Origin: an uncultured Opitutaceae bacterium
GTDB taxonomy: Bacteria; Verrucomicrobiota; Verrucomicrobiia; Opitutales; Opitutaceae
Direction: 5' to 3'
Length of the DNA stretch: 64,000 nucleotides
Assembly (NCBI GenBank): GCA_951813085.1
Contig: OX638348.1
Location: forward strand, 1,497,627 to 1,561,626
Within the stretch, counting starts at the first letter, position 1, and each line of letters begins with the position of its first letter. The translations under genes were made by a program, and so were the position numbers. Positions 28,602 through 38,879 of this stretch are shown here, piece by piece. The notes below the pieces were generated by a model. The model was not told the DNA's origin. It saw only the letters and a list, made by a program, of their open reading frames with translations, and did not search any database.

Positions 28602-30869
28602 TCAGAAGCGGAATATCGAGCTGAACTTGACCGTCGTATCCATTTGCTGGCGTACAAATCCAGTTCGTTCGTCAAGATAGCTTTGATTCAATACCAAGAA
28701 AAACCGTTGCCCCGGCTTATACTCCCAGATGAGTCGACTGTTAATTCCGAGGGTATCAGAAATATTGTCATACTGAGCCAGATTGGTCCAAGTGAGGTCT
28801 GGAGTAATGTTTACGAGCGCAGTGAGCGAAGCGACTTCGATATCGAAATCAAGGCTAGGCAGTTCGACATTTTGAAAGGTATAGTCGACCTCTAGCCCGA
28901 AGTGCTTCGACGGCTGGTAAACGAGACCAGATCTACTCTCCGTCCGATCGCCATCGTAGAAACTACCAAACGAATACTCGTAAGTGACGTCCACCACCCG
29001 ATTGGTTGCTGACTCGAATCCTAGAGTACCGCGATTCCATTCGTAGTCTCCTGCCTCGATCGTCGCCGTTCTCGATACCGTGAAATCGCTATCGGGCGCG
29101 TCGAACGAATTCTCCCACTGGAAATACAACCTATCAAGCGACTCAAATTCAAAGCTCAAAGGCGTCAACACATGCCTCGACGACTCTAGCTTGTTGGAAA
29201 GGTTGGTAACGTATTCTCCTTCGTACGTTAGACGATATTGACGTAGCCAAGGCACTTTTTCAGGCCGAGGCTGATAGCTTAGCACGGATCCGAATCTTCG
29301 AATGCCGCGCCGAGGAGCAAATCCCATCGCAGGATTGAAGTCCTCGTCAATTTGCAGGAAGGACCCTTCGACCTCGAATTCATCTGCTGGAACAATGACA
29401 TTGCCCCCGAAACTGGGCGAGAATCCAGAGTCGAAATCCGGATCATCGGACTGCGAACCCAAGAAGTAGGCGTTCGCCTCAAGTCGATACTTGTCGAGAA
29501 ACGAGTCGCTCAAATACCGGAAGTCGGTTCCGGCCACCAAATTGTCGAAATCGGAATTCGGGTCTCCGTGCGTGACGAGCAATCCAATAGACGACTGATC
29601 CAGGATTTGCCGATTAATCCGGCCTACGAACGTGTTTTGACTACCTAGATTCTCACTCGAGTCGATAGCCGCATTAATCACGCCAATGTCATATTCACCT
29701 ACGCGTCCGGACAATTTCGCCGCTCCGACCAAAGGAACGACCTGACCACTGCTATTCAATCCGATACGACGGCTAAAGTAGGGAAGGAAAACAGGCGTAG
29801 TGCGCCGTCCTCTTCGGATGCGCCCTCCGAGTCCTCCATAATTGAATACACCTGCATCTTCCAGGAAGAAGCGTCGCTTCTCCGGAAAGAACAACGAAAA
29901 TCGAGTCAAGTTTACCTGTCTGGTATCGGTTTCCGCTGCCGCAAAATCTGTATTGTAGCTCAAGGTCGCGCTCATCTTAGGAGAGATCCGGTACCTAAAA
30001 TCTCCACCCCAATCGAATTCCGAGCCACTCGTCCCAGCATCATCATCATCGAAGTTATTCGCCAATATATAGGGATTGAACTCCAGTCCCAATCCTTGCT
30101 TCAGATCGCCCAACCCTTTCAGTTTTCCCGCCTCGGATATGTAGTAGGATCTCATGGAAAGACGCGGTGACGCCCATATTCCGCGCTGGCTATTTCGCGC
30201 TAGATTGCGAGAAATATTCAGCCCCCACTCCGCGGAATCAGGATCGAAGCTAAAGGTTGTGAGAGGGAATGCTGCTTCGGCAAACCAGCCCTGATCCGTC
30301 ACCTTCGTCTTCAATTCCCAAATACCGTCCCATTGGGTGTTTATATTGATGTTGTTGCTCACGATCGCATCTTGCCGTGTGCCATTCGGATTGAATCGAA
30401 ACCAGTAACCGTTTCGTTCATCGTTAAACGTATCGAACACGAGTATCACATAGTCGTCGGGCCGCATACTGTCGTCTCGACGCATGTACCGAGCTACGAT
30501 CTCGTTTGGCTCGGTATCCCAACACCAGACCGCTACGTACAGGTTGTTGCTGTCATAGGCCACTCGAAATTCGGTTCGCTGCTCCATCGCGATTCCCGCT
30601 CGGGGGCGATACTGGATTAGCGGCCCGCTGACTTCTGCATTTTTCCAGACGTCATCATCCAAATTTCCATCGATTTTAGGCGGAGCTTCAACGCGGACTG
30701 CGCCGATTTCCGGCTTGTAGCCCCTCTCCAACCGAAATTCAGGAATCTCCGGCTCTGCGCTAGGGCTCCGTTCATCCTCAGCCCAGAGAGTTGAAACCCA
30801 CAGAATTGCCAGGCAATAGGCGCCTACTATTCGCAGTTGTAATCCGAGTCTATCTTGGGGTATGGGCAT
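28602..30869 (-). CDS. Outer-membrane protein with CBM9-like domain and DUF5916 barrel
   Basis: 755 residues with a signal peptide (GAYCLAILWVSTLWA, cleavage near residue 30). Residues about 55-250 form a CBM9-like sugar-binding beta-sandwich (PPKIDGNLDDDVWKNA, LYVAVWCWDTEPNEI, GYWFRFNPNGTRQDA, WFAEAAFPLTTFSF). The remainder matches the DUF5916 barrel pattern (FFPEKRRFFLEDAGVFNYGG) and ends in Phe (SSIFRF), the usual outer-membrane insertion signal. Substrate not known; carbohydrate binding or surface attachment is plausible. Single gene with its own flanks; no lesion. Confidence 0.87.
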   Translation of the reverse strand: MPIPQDRLGLQLRIVGAYCLAILWVSTLWAEDERSPSAEPEIPEFRLERGYKPEIGAVRVEAPPKIDGNLDDDVWKNAEVSGPLIQYRPRAGIAMEQRTEFRVAYDSNNLYVAVWCWDTEPNEIVARYMRRDDSMRPDDYVILVFDTFNDERNGYWFRFNPNGTRQDAIVSNNININTQWDGIWELKTKVTDQGWFAEAAFPLTTFSFDPDSAEWGLNISRNLARNSQRGIWASPRLSMRSYYISEAGKLKGLGDLKQGLGLEFNPYILANNFDDDDAGTSGSEFDWGGDFRYRISPKMSATLSYNTDFAAAETDTRQVNLTRFSLFFPEKRRFFLEDAGVFNYGGLGGRIRRGRRTTPVFLPYFSRRIGLNSSGQVVPLVGAAKLSGRVGEYDIGVINAAIDSSENLGSQNTFVGRINRQILDQSSIGLLVTHGDPNSDFDNLVAGTDFRYLSDSFLDKYRLEANAYFLGSQSDDPDFDSGFSPSFGGNVIVPADEFEVEGSFLQIDEDFNPAMGFAPRRGIRRFGSVLSYQPRPEKVPWLRQYRLTYEGEYVTNLSNKLESSRHVLTPLSFEFESLDRLYFQWENSFDAPDSDFTVSRTATIEAGDYEWNRGTLGFESATNRVVDVTYEYSFGSFYDGDRTESRSGLVYQPSKHFGLEVDYTFQNVELPSLDFDIEVASLTALVNITPDLTWTNLAQYDNISDTLGINSRLIWEYKPGQRFFLVLNQSYLDERTGFVRQQMDTTVKFSSIFRF

Positions 30870-31041
30870 CTTGGAAAGCTAATGGCCCTTTTGCGGCAGA
30901 CGACGGAGACTAGCAAGTACAATTAACCCGACGTTTGAAGAGCAGCCCCAAGGCTGGATTCTTCATACGATAGTTGACAATGCGCCCGTACCCTCGCTAT
31001 GTCCTCAAACTTCAACTATTTCTACCCCCTCTCATTACATC

Positions 31042-31397
31042 ATGAAGAAAGTACTACCCCTCTTCCTCCTCGTTTTCATTTCTGGTTGGCAACAATCGGA
31101 CCTGCCCCCGATCCCTATGTCGGCGCTTGGGATTACGAACTTTTCAACCTCCCACAAGGAATACCTACGGGAACGATAACGATCACTGGCGCAGACGGAG
31201 ACTACATGATCCAGAGTGAAAATACGCGCGGCGTGGTTGAGTGGAACGACGTCGCAATCGAAGACGGAGAACTCGTCAGCGCCCATTTCGACTACAATGG
31301 CACTCGCGTTGACGTCAGAGGAACCTTTGAAGACGATACGTTAAATGGAAACATGTCAGCGCAGGGCTACACCTTTAGGATGGAAGCCAAGAAGTAG
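31042..31397 (+). pseudogene. Small secreted beta-rich protein, one frameshift after the signal peptide
   Basis: ATG at 31042 starts an excellent signal peptide (MKKVLPLFLLVFISGWQQ). The conserved-looking body lies in the next frame: DPYVGAWDYELFNLPQGIPT, GTITITGADGDYMIQSEN, VEWNDVAIEDGELVSAHFDY, and it ends MEAKK at 31397. A single-base loss near 31090 explains the break. The body is a roughly 100-residue beta-strand protein of the type that assesses a small ligand or forms a lipocalin-like fold; I do not recognise the family. It is divergent from DUF5916. Confidence 0.6.
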
Positions 31398-31423
31398 GGC
31401 AGCGAGTAGGATCGCTTAGACCC

Positions 31424-31611
31424 TCAAAGTCCTCCATAGTAAAGTTTCGTATCGTACAAAAGCGCAATGCGGTCATTTCGTTGATGCGCGCTGTACAGCT
31501 TTCTCAACGCCGCAATCATCTCATCGTATCCAAAACCTCCTGCGCGTAACCGGGTCGACAACGAATGTAATCGGCGACCCGATCGGAAAAGCGTTTTGTC
31601 GCATCGCTCAT
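31424..31611 (-). pseudogene. Remnant of a class I SAM methyltransferase with the middle deleted
   Basis: From ATG 31611 the frame reads MSDATKRFSDRVADYIRCRPGYAQ and then EVLDTMR before a TGA. This is the standard N-terminus of small SAM-dependent methyltransferases (RFSxRVxxYxxYRPxYP). In the adjoining frame the segment AALRKLYSAHQRNDRIALLY followed by DTKLYYGGL matches the C-terminal end of the same family. The SAM-binding core between the two is missing, so a deletion of roughly 600 bp joined the ends near 31525. The start is 3 nt from the PhzF gene stop. Confidence 0.72.
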
Positions 31612-31613
31612 CG

Positions 31614-32393
31614 CTAGATCGTGATCTCACCTCTCATATAGAGACATGCTCTGCCGGAAATCAAAACGCGATTCCCCTCCAAGCGACACAGCAAACTTCC
31701 TCCTCGAGCAGATATTTGACGGGCTGTGAGCGTAGGCTTAGACAAGCGCTGCGCCCAATAGGGCGTTAGTATGCAGTGCGCGGAACCCGTCACTGGATCT
31801 TCGTCTATTCCGAATTTCGGGGCGAAGAAGCGGCTCACGAAATCGACTTCATTGCCGGGTCCAGTAGCAATGACACCACGAAGATCCAATTCACTGAGCA
31901 AGCGCATATCCGGCTTCAAGTCCCGTATCGCAATCTCGTCCTCGAAAATCGCCATGTAGTCTGCACCGTGATACAGCTCAATTGGACGCCTGCCTAACGC
32001 CGTTGCGACGGCGTCGGTAACGGCAACCGCTTCTCCCGATTGACTTGGAAAGTCCAATGTGAGCAACTCTCCCTCTCTCACTACTTTCAATTTTCCGCTC
32101 AAGCTCGAAAAAACAATCTCGTCTGGGCCATGCTCCAACAACTCGAAGAGAACGTAGGCTGTCGCCAAAGTGGCGTGCCCGCACAGCTCTACCTCGCTGG
32201 CTGGGGTAAACCATCTCAAGTGAAAACCTGATTCATCAGGAACGTAGAATGCCGTCTCGGATAAATTGTTCTCTACTGCAATCTGTTGCATAAGCGAGTC
32301 CGGCAGCCATGACTCCAAGGGACAAACCGCTGCTGGATTGCCTTGAAACGTTTTTTCCGCAAACGCATCGACTTGATAAATTGGCAGTATCAT
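31614..32393 (-). CDS. PhzF-family isomerase/epimerase
   Basis: I chose the ATG at 32393 (MILPIYQVDAFAEKTFQGNP), which matches the family start; the frame extends 15 codons further without support. The catalytic Glu lies in NNLSETAFYV (about residue 46). The second conserved region is FTPASEVELCGHATLATAYV (CGHAT motif), and the C-terminal half has the matching DEDPVTGSAHC motif. About 259 residues, normal length. Family members isomerise small metabolites (phenazine pathway PhzF, diaminopimelate-epimerase fold). Substrate unknown. It is followed by the methyltransferase remnant. Confidence 0.93.
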   Translation of the reverse strand: MILPIYQVDAFAEKTFQGNPAAVCPLESWLPDSLMQQIAVENNLSETAFYVPDESGFHLRWFTPASEVELCGHATLATAYVLFELLEHGPDEIVFSSLSGKLKVVREGELLTLDFPSQSGEAVAVTDAVATALGRRPIELYHGADYMAIFEDEIAIRDLKPDMRLLSELDLRGVIATGPGNEVDFVSRFFAPKFGIDEDPVTGSAHCILTPYWAQRLSKPTLTARQISARGGSLLCRLEGNRVLISGRACLYMRGEITI

Positions 32394-32552
32394 TCCAGCT
32401 CCTAAGAAACAGGGCCTTAGACACGAGAGCGATCTCAAATCGCGTCATGTTGATATCGAATAAGAACGCGATTCCTGCACACGTCCAATTTCTCCTAAAA
32501 ACGTGGATATTAAGAGTGGCGCTGCCCCGCCCACCACTTTCTAATCATACCA

Positions 32553-35078
32553 ATGAGAGCGTTTTTGTATCCTTCCCTGCTCGCGCTAGCCCAACTCGGC
32601 ACGATTGATGTAAAGGGAGATGCGCCTCAACTTTACGAACCCGGCAAGACGCTTACCCTATTCGCTAAAGCTCCTGACATTGTCACTCCCATTGGAATGG
32701 CTATCGACAACGGCGATTTCGTATACGTAATCGAATCGCACACTCATTCGCCTCCCAAAGGATATCGCGGTCCGAGCAAAGACCTGATCAAGCGATTCAA
32801 GGACGACGGCAACGACGGCGTAGCAGATCGAATAGAAGTATTCGCCGAAGGACTCGATCAAGCGATGAATCTCGCGTTCGGACCTGACGGCATTCTCTAT
32901 GCGCTTTGCGCCAAGGAATTTGTGGCGCTTCCAGATCGGGATTAGGACGGAGCCTGCGATGGAATCGAGAAGATCCTCTCCCTCGAAACGCATTCAAGCA
33001 ATCCTCACGGCAATTGGCTGGGTCTCGCATTCGACGTCGAAGGATACGTCTATATTGCACGTGGCAATGTTGGGAGCTACTATCACCGAGTAGTGGGCAA
33101 GGACGGGTCCGTCGCCGAGGGGTATGGCGATGGGGGGTCAGTGATTCGAGCGCGACCGGATGGAACGAACATCGAACCTTGGGCAACTGGCTTCTGGAAT
33201 CCAATGGATTTAAAATTCGATCGAAAAAAACGATTGATGCTGGTCGACAATGATCCGGATGCTCGCGGACCTAACCGCTTGCTTGAAGTGGTCCAAGGCG
33301 GCGACTACGGCTATAAGTCTGTATTTGGTGGATCAGGACGTCACCCATTCCAAGGCTGGGACGGCTCGTTTCCTGGAACCCTACCCTTTTTATCGGGAAC
33401 GGGGGAGGCGCCATCTGGAATCATTGATGCGTCATCGGGTCCCAGCGATAGCTATCTGGCAACGATTTGGAACGAAAATACGATCGAACGGCATACGGTG
33501 AACAACGGGGCTGTTCAAAAATCAATTTTCATGGCAGGCGACAAGAATTTTCGCCCCGTAGCTCTCGCATACGATAGCCACGGAAATCTATATATCACCG
33601 ACTGGATGCTGGTTGACTATCCCAACCACGGGAAAGGACGCATTTGGAGAGTATCCAATATGCCACGACCTGATTACATTGAGAAAACAAAAGGATTTAC
33701 GACCCCAAGCAAGAAGAACATCTCCACCGTATTGTCGCATGTGGATCCTTTCACGCGCCACTCCGGAGAGATGTGGCTATCCCAGCCCGAATACCACTTT
33801 TTAGCCAGCGAGCTAACTCAGGACGAGAACGCCCGCGTTCGAATGGGGGCCTACCTGGCCCTACGACGTTCAGGCATTTCCGATCCTAGATCATTCATTC
33901 GCAGCGCCTTGACAGATGCGGACGTTCAAATTCGTCGCCTCGCTCTCATGTGGGCAGCTGAACAATACGATCCAAGCCTGCGGCCCGATATAGACGAAAT
34001 CCTAACATCGGGACCCATAAATCGTGACCTGTTCAATGCCTACCTCGCCGCAATCGAAATCCTCGAGCCCAATTTCTCTGGAGCCTACCGCGACAGATCT
34101 GTTCCCAAAGCCAATCGCATCCCCAGATCGCTCAAGCAATCGGTTCTACATGCGCTCGCAAAAGATTCGTCCCTGTCTCCCGAAATCAGGGCACTGACTA
34201 TAGAACGCTTACCGGCAAAAAACGCCCTGGACTACCTCGCGAGCGCCGAAGGGCCAGTCCGCATGGCAGCAATTCAACGCGTCTCTATGCACGCAAGCGA
34301 AAAAATCGCTCATGCTCTAAATCAAATCGCTCTAAATGAATCTGAGGTTGAATCACTTCGCGCCGAAGCGTTGCTCGGACTGTCTCGCCAATTCCTAGAG
34401 TCCCCCGAGGCTCTCATTCCATTGCTTGATCACTCCAATCAAGCAATCGCTATCGAGGCAACTCGCTTGTTGCGATTGCACTCTTCCAATCCTAAGGTTC
34501 GGCAATCACTCTTAAGAATCAGCGGTCAATCGAAAAGCGCTCAGGCCGAGATCGCGGAACACGCGCTCTTTGGCTTCGATCCTCAAAAGCCCCAGGCAAG
34601 CAAGCGTCCCCAATCCATAGATACATGGAAATCAATTTTAGCCGATGGCGGCGACCCTTCCCGTGGAAGCCGCGTATTTCGCAGTCCGCAAACTCTTTGC
34701 ATGTCCTGCCATGGGAATGGAGGCCAAGGAAACGAGTTCGGTCCCAGTCTCGCCGGAATCGGCCAGTCGCTAAATCGGGAGGCAATAATCCATGCGATTC
34801 TTCGCCCGTCGGACTCGTTCAGTCCCGACTTTCAAGCATGGACGATTGAAACCAACGATGGAAAAAGCCACCAAGGTGTGCAGATCGATCATCAAAGCAA
34901 GGGAAGCATGTTGCTATATACTCTAGACGCTAGAGAGAATGTCCGCTTCGAGGCCGATGAGATCAGGGACTATCGGGCTTCAAAGTACTCTTTAATGCCT
35001 TCAGGTCTGGAAAACACGATGACCGTCAGTGAATTTCGAGACCTTGTGGCATATCTAGCAGAATCAAAAACGCCATGA
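32553..35078 (+). pseudogene. PVC membrane-bound dehydrogenase with terminal cytochrome c domain, one in-frame TAG
   Basis: 841 codons from ATG 32553 with a short signal (MRAFLYPSLLALAQLG). The propeller-type dehydrogenase domain is clear (MNLAFGPDGILYALCAKEFV, HGNWLGLAFDVEGYVYIARG, RLLEVVQGGDYGYKSVFGGS), followed by helical repeats and a heme domain with CMSCHGNGGQGNEFGPSLAG. A TAG at 32943-32945 sits between ALPDRD and DGACDGIEK, inside a continuous conserved domain, so translation would stop at residue 130. Family members are thought to be periplasmic, heme-linked sugar oxidising or binding proteins. The stop codon overlaps the ATG of the downstream PhoD-like gene. Confidence 0.85.
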
Positions 35079-37486
35079 AGCAATCGTTAGTCATTGGGTT
35101 GTTGTACCTAGCTCTCAATTCAATCTTTCTCGAAGGAGATGAATTTAAGTCATCGTTCCCTGAATACACGCGCACTTGGGTCGGACCCGACTATTGGTCT
35201 AATCGACTACAGGACTGGCGCGTTACCATGGGTCGACTGGAATGCCTGAACGGCGAGCTTGACAAGCCTATGAGGACGACTCTTTGGATTTCGGGAGAGG
35301 TGGGAAATCGCCCAGAACCTTTCACACTAACGATAAGGACAGGTTCACTAGGCTATTACGACGAGGGAGACGGTTCTTCCTGGAGCGGGTTGCTTATCGG
35401 TGCAGGGCAGGGCAAGCTTGATTACCGGTCTGCCTCGCTGATCCACCACTTGCCAAGCAACGGAGGGGGAATGCTGGCCGTATTCGACGACCAAGGCAGA
35501 TCCAAGTTCCTAAGCAACGAATCCGAGCGAGACGCCGTGCGCAAGGTGATGATGCAAAGCAATCGGAATCCGGCAATCAATCGATCAGGCGGCCTTGGGA
35601 ATCACGAGGACTATCGGCTTGAACTTCACGCTTCAGAGGAACGAGGGAATAAACGAGACCTCTCCCTCACCGTATTCGATTTCCATACAGGCCAGGAAGT
35701 TTCGCGCGTTCAGCTCGACGATGTGGACTCAAGCGCAATAAGAGGTGGAGTCGCGTTCGTCTCGCACGGTGGCAACGGCTCCCAAAGGAGGTATTGGTTT
35801 CGTGATTTTAGAGCAAATGGCGATGCGATCAAAGTACATCCAAATCGTCGATACGGCCCAATCCTTGGAACGCTTTATTCTGTCTCCGGCAACACCCTCA
35901 AAATCAATGCGCAATTCCCTCCCCTGGGATTTGGTGACGCTTCCCACGCCAAATTGGAAATAGGAAGAAAGGAAACGGACTTTTGGAGAGAAGTTGAAAC
36001 GGCTCCCATCGAGTCGCCTAGCTATACGGCGCTCTTCAGAGTCGAAAATTTTCAACGCCACGATGCCACGCCCTTTCGCATTCGCTATGTTTCCAACGGA
36101 GTCGAAAGCGTATTCGAAGGGCAAATCGCTGCCCAACCACAGGAGGGCGAAATGCTCGCCATAGTCGGTCTTACATGCTACCAAAATATCGCCAAGTCGG
36201 CGGATGCAGGATGGGGTGAAGGCTTTTTCGGCACTCCCGAAGGAAGATGGACCCAAGAGAATCTTTGGTTCCCACACACCCACCTCGTTGAAACTATCGC
36301 CGAACGTGACCCGAGCTTGATCGCGCTTCTCGGCGACCAAATATACGAAGGGGGGAACCCGACAACCTCGCATCATGAAGAAGGAAACCCCCATTTGGAC
36401 TACCTCTACAAATGGTATATCACCCTATGGGATTTAGGACGCCTTACTCGCCAATTTCCAACCGTTGTCCTGACAGACGATCACGATGTCTACCAAGGCG
36501 ATCTATGGGGCAATGGAGGCGCTGCAAGCGTCAATGGACAGAACAAGGAAGGCGGCTACGTCCACGAACCTGAGTTTGTACGCATGGTGGAGCGAACGCA
36601 AACCGGAGGCAATCCAGATCCCGCTCCCGGCGTCAAGTTGGACCAAGGATTGAAGAATTACTTCACGTCATTCTCGCTCGCCGATGTCGATTTCGCCTTA
36701 ATCGAAGATCGAAAATTCAAGAGCCTACCTACCGAGATCGGGACGGTAGAAAAGAATGGATCAAAAATTATCGAACCCAACTACGACGTATCCAAAGCAG
36801 ATATACTAGATGGCAAACTACTGGGCGCCGCTCAAGAAACATTCTTATCTCGATGGGCGGAAACTAATCGAGATCGCGTCAAGATCGCATTGACGCAGAC
36901 TACCTATGCATCCCTGCACACTGATCCCGACGGAGCGAAGTGGATCGATATTGACTCAGGAGGCTGGCCGCAATCTGCGCGTAATCGCGCCCTGGACATC
37001 CTAAAGCAAGGCAATACCATTCTCCTATCGGGCGACACGCATCTTCCGTCAGTAATTTAGCATGGCGTCCAGACCCATCGAGATTCGATCTGGCAGTTCA
37101 CGGTACCCGCAGTCGCAAACAAGTACCGCCGCTGGTGGACGCCATCAACCAAGGGATCGAATAGGGCCCCAGGAGATCCGGATTACACAGGCGACTACCT
37201 CGACGGCCTAGGTAACAAGATAAGCGTTTTAGCGGTTGGGAACCCATCGCTTTCGAACGCAGCTGTGTTCGAGGAAAATAAGCGAAGAGGAAAAGGCTAC
37301 GCCAGCGAGCACTTGATGCTCGATCGAGCTGTTACCAAAGATGGCTACGGCATCATCGTCATCTCTCCCGATCGCAATTCGATCACGTTCGAATGCTGGC
37401 CAGCCGATTCATCCGAAGGCCAGCATGCCGGCTGGCCTGTCAAGCTCGTTCGATCTGATACTCAGAGCCCCTGGATGGAAGATTAG
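35075..37486 (+). pseudogene. PhoD-like secreted metallophosphatase, one in-frame TAG near the C-terminus
   Basis: ATG 35075 overlaps the preceding stop (ATGA). The signal MKQSLVIGLLYLALNSIFLEG is followed by a beta-sandwich N-terminal region, then the PhoD-like metal-site motifs LLGDQIYEGG, LTDDHDVYQGD and LLSGDTHLPS. At 37058-37060 a TAG follows SVI and the frame continues HGVQTHRDSIWQFTVPAVAN for another 143 residues to 37486. Gln (CAG to TAG) is one likely original codon. Most active-site residues precede the stop, so a truncated form could be partly folded, but the last domain is lost. Predicted phosphodiesterase or alkaline phosphatase. Confidence 0.83.
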
Positions 37487-37526
37487 GCGCGCAAACGCAT
37501 CCCCTGAATCCACTGACCTAATATGG

Positions 37527-38273
37527 CTAAGACGCCATCAGCTTCTGTATGCGTTCTCTCGTTAGTTCAGTCAACAGACCTACCCCCGTCTTAACATTCA
37601 TCCCGCTTTCGGATAGGAAAGACTCGATTTCGATGGGTGTGTCGAATACGACTTCTGCTTCTCTCGCTCCTAAGTATCGACCTTTGCCGAATACATCTTC
37701 CTCGAGCTTGAAAATTGTTTCCGCGATGCGATGGCGACTAGGATTCTCCAAAAGATAGATGCCTGGATAACTGTAGAGCTGATGGGCAAGAAAAACTTGA
37801 TCGAGCTGGTCGTACAGCGTTTCGGAACGGCTCAAAGATGGTGGGTTCTCCTCACTCGTTAGCTCCTTACGAATTAAGGCCCTTATCGCCTTGATTCGCT
37901 TCGGCGTAGACATGCTTTCATTCAGAGCGTTATGCGCTTTCTCAACGCGCCCAACTAAAGCAGACCTAAGAGCGGTTAGCCGATCCTCCAAAGAGCCCGC
38001 TGTCGCGGCTCCAAAATACTCTTCCTCCTTGATCGATAATAGGGCTGATCCCAAATCCATAATGCGGGTAACGGCATCGTTCCCTACTCGCGGCTTCCAT
38101 GTGATGCTCGATTCCAAAGAGCTCAATCGCCCAGAAAAGACTGCTTCAACATTGGATACCTTATGTTGGATACGGAGAGACATCGGCGTCAGCATTCGAA
38201 GGATGGGCTGAAACCACGGGGAGTATTTAGGAGCGATAAATCGGTAGGGAGACTGTTTTCGAAGCAAGTTCAT
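37527..38273 (-). pseudogene. Internally deleted lysophospholipid acyltransferase-like protein
   Basis: 249 residues from ATG 38273. The N-terminus (YRFIAPKYSPWFQPILRMLT, then HKVSNVEAVFSGRL) resembles the start of the large PlsC-like proteins of PVC bacteria. The C-terminal part (ITWKPRVGNDAVTRIMDLGS, YDQLDQVFLAHQLYSYPGIY, RIAETIFKLEEDVFG) resembles their tail. The catalytic acyltransferase core with its HxxxxD motif, which should lie between, is absent, and the join is near SSLESSITWKP. The frame stays open, so an in-frame deletion of about 200 codons is inferred. Family identification is from memory of the pattern, so confidence is moderate. Confidence 0.5.
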
Positions 38274-38550
38274 GGGAGGCGCTCGCAACTCGAATGGGGG
38301 ACGAAGAAAGTGATTCCCAACCCATTAAACAGTAGAAAACGCTAAGTAAAGAACCAGTTTGACCTATTATTCCTACAAGCGACGGGACGATAGCATTTCT
38401 ATGCGCGAAATACGCATTTCAAAGATTCCCATTAGCCACAGCCGCAAAGACGAGTTTTCCTCGCGGAATACGACACATCAAATAGAACGAGGGTCCCGCG
38501 AGAAAAACACGCCTTTGCGGCCCGACTAAAAATCCAAGTAACACATATTT
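38274..38550. other. Non-coding stretch upstream of the acyltransferase remnant
   Basis: About 280 bases with no credible gene on either strand. It contains an inverted repeat CTCGCGG (near 38460) / CCGCGAG (near 38495) with a long loop, and AT-rich stretches suitable for promoters. I see no tRNA-like structure. Confidence 0.4.
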
Positions 38551-38594
38551 GGATATAAATAGAACAGGCCCCGGCGACTAGATCGCCGGAGCCC
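38551..38594 (-). terminator. Rho-independent terminator of the 41-residue peptide gene
   Basis: An 11-bp stem (GGCTCCGGCGA paired with TCGCCGGGGCC, one mismatch, 5-base loop) followed on the minus strand by TTCTATTTATATCC. It begins five bases after the TAA of the small gene. Confidence 0.75.
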
Positions 38595-38598
38595 GTTG

Positions 38599-38724
38599 TT
38601 ATTTTCTCTCTTTCACTTGGCTAGAGCGAAGCTCTACTTCCGAGTGAGATTGAGTTACTTCCAGTATCCCCATACCTACAAGCGCTAAAACTGCGATAAC
38701 TTCGTAAATGATCAAAGTAGTCAT
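38599..38724 (-). CDS. 41-residue single-helix membrane peptide
   Basis: Too short for usual cut-offs but well supported. ATG at 38724 has AAAGGGGA six bases upstream, a TATAAG box lies about 30 bases upstream, and the TAA at 38599 is followed at once by a strong terminator. The peptide begins MTTLIIYEVIAVLALVGMGI and continues as a charged tail (LEVTQSHSEVELRSSQVKER, K). It therefore has one membrane helix at residues 3-22 and a polar C-terminus. Such stand-alone peptides often act as membrane-protein regulators or toxins; no family is recognised and no antitoxin is visible nearby. Confidence 0.68.
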   Translation of the reverse strand: MTTLIIYEVIAVLALVGMGILEVTQSHSEVELRSSQVKERK

Positions 38725-38879
38725 ATATTCCCCTTTCCCGTTTTCCTTATACACAAAACAACGCGAAATGTTTCACCTTGGTTGCGTTTTTTCGCTGGAA
38801 GCGCGCTTTTTATTTTCCTCGCTTGTGATCATCTCGCATTCCGCGCTAATTGATAAATCCAACATCCGATCCCTTATCG

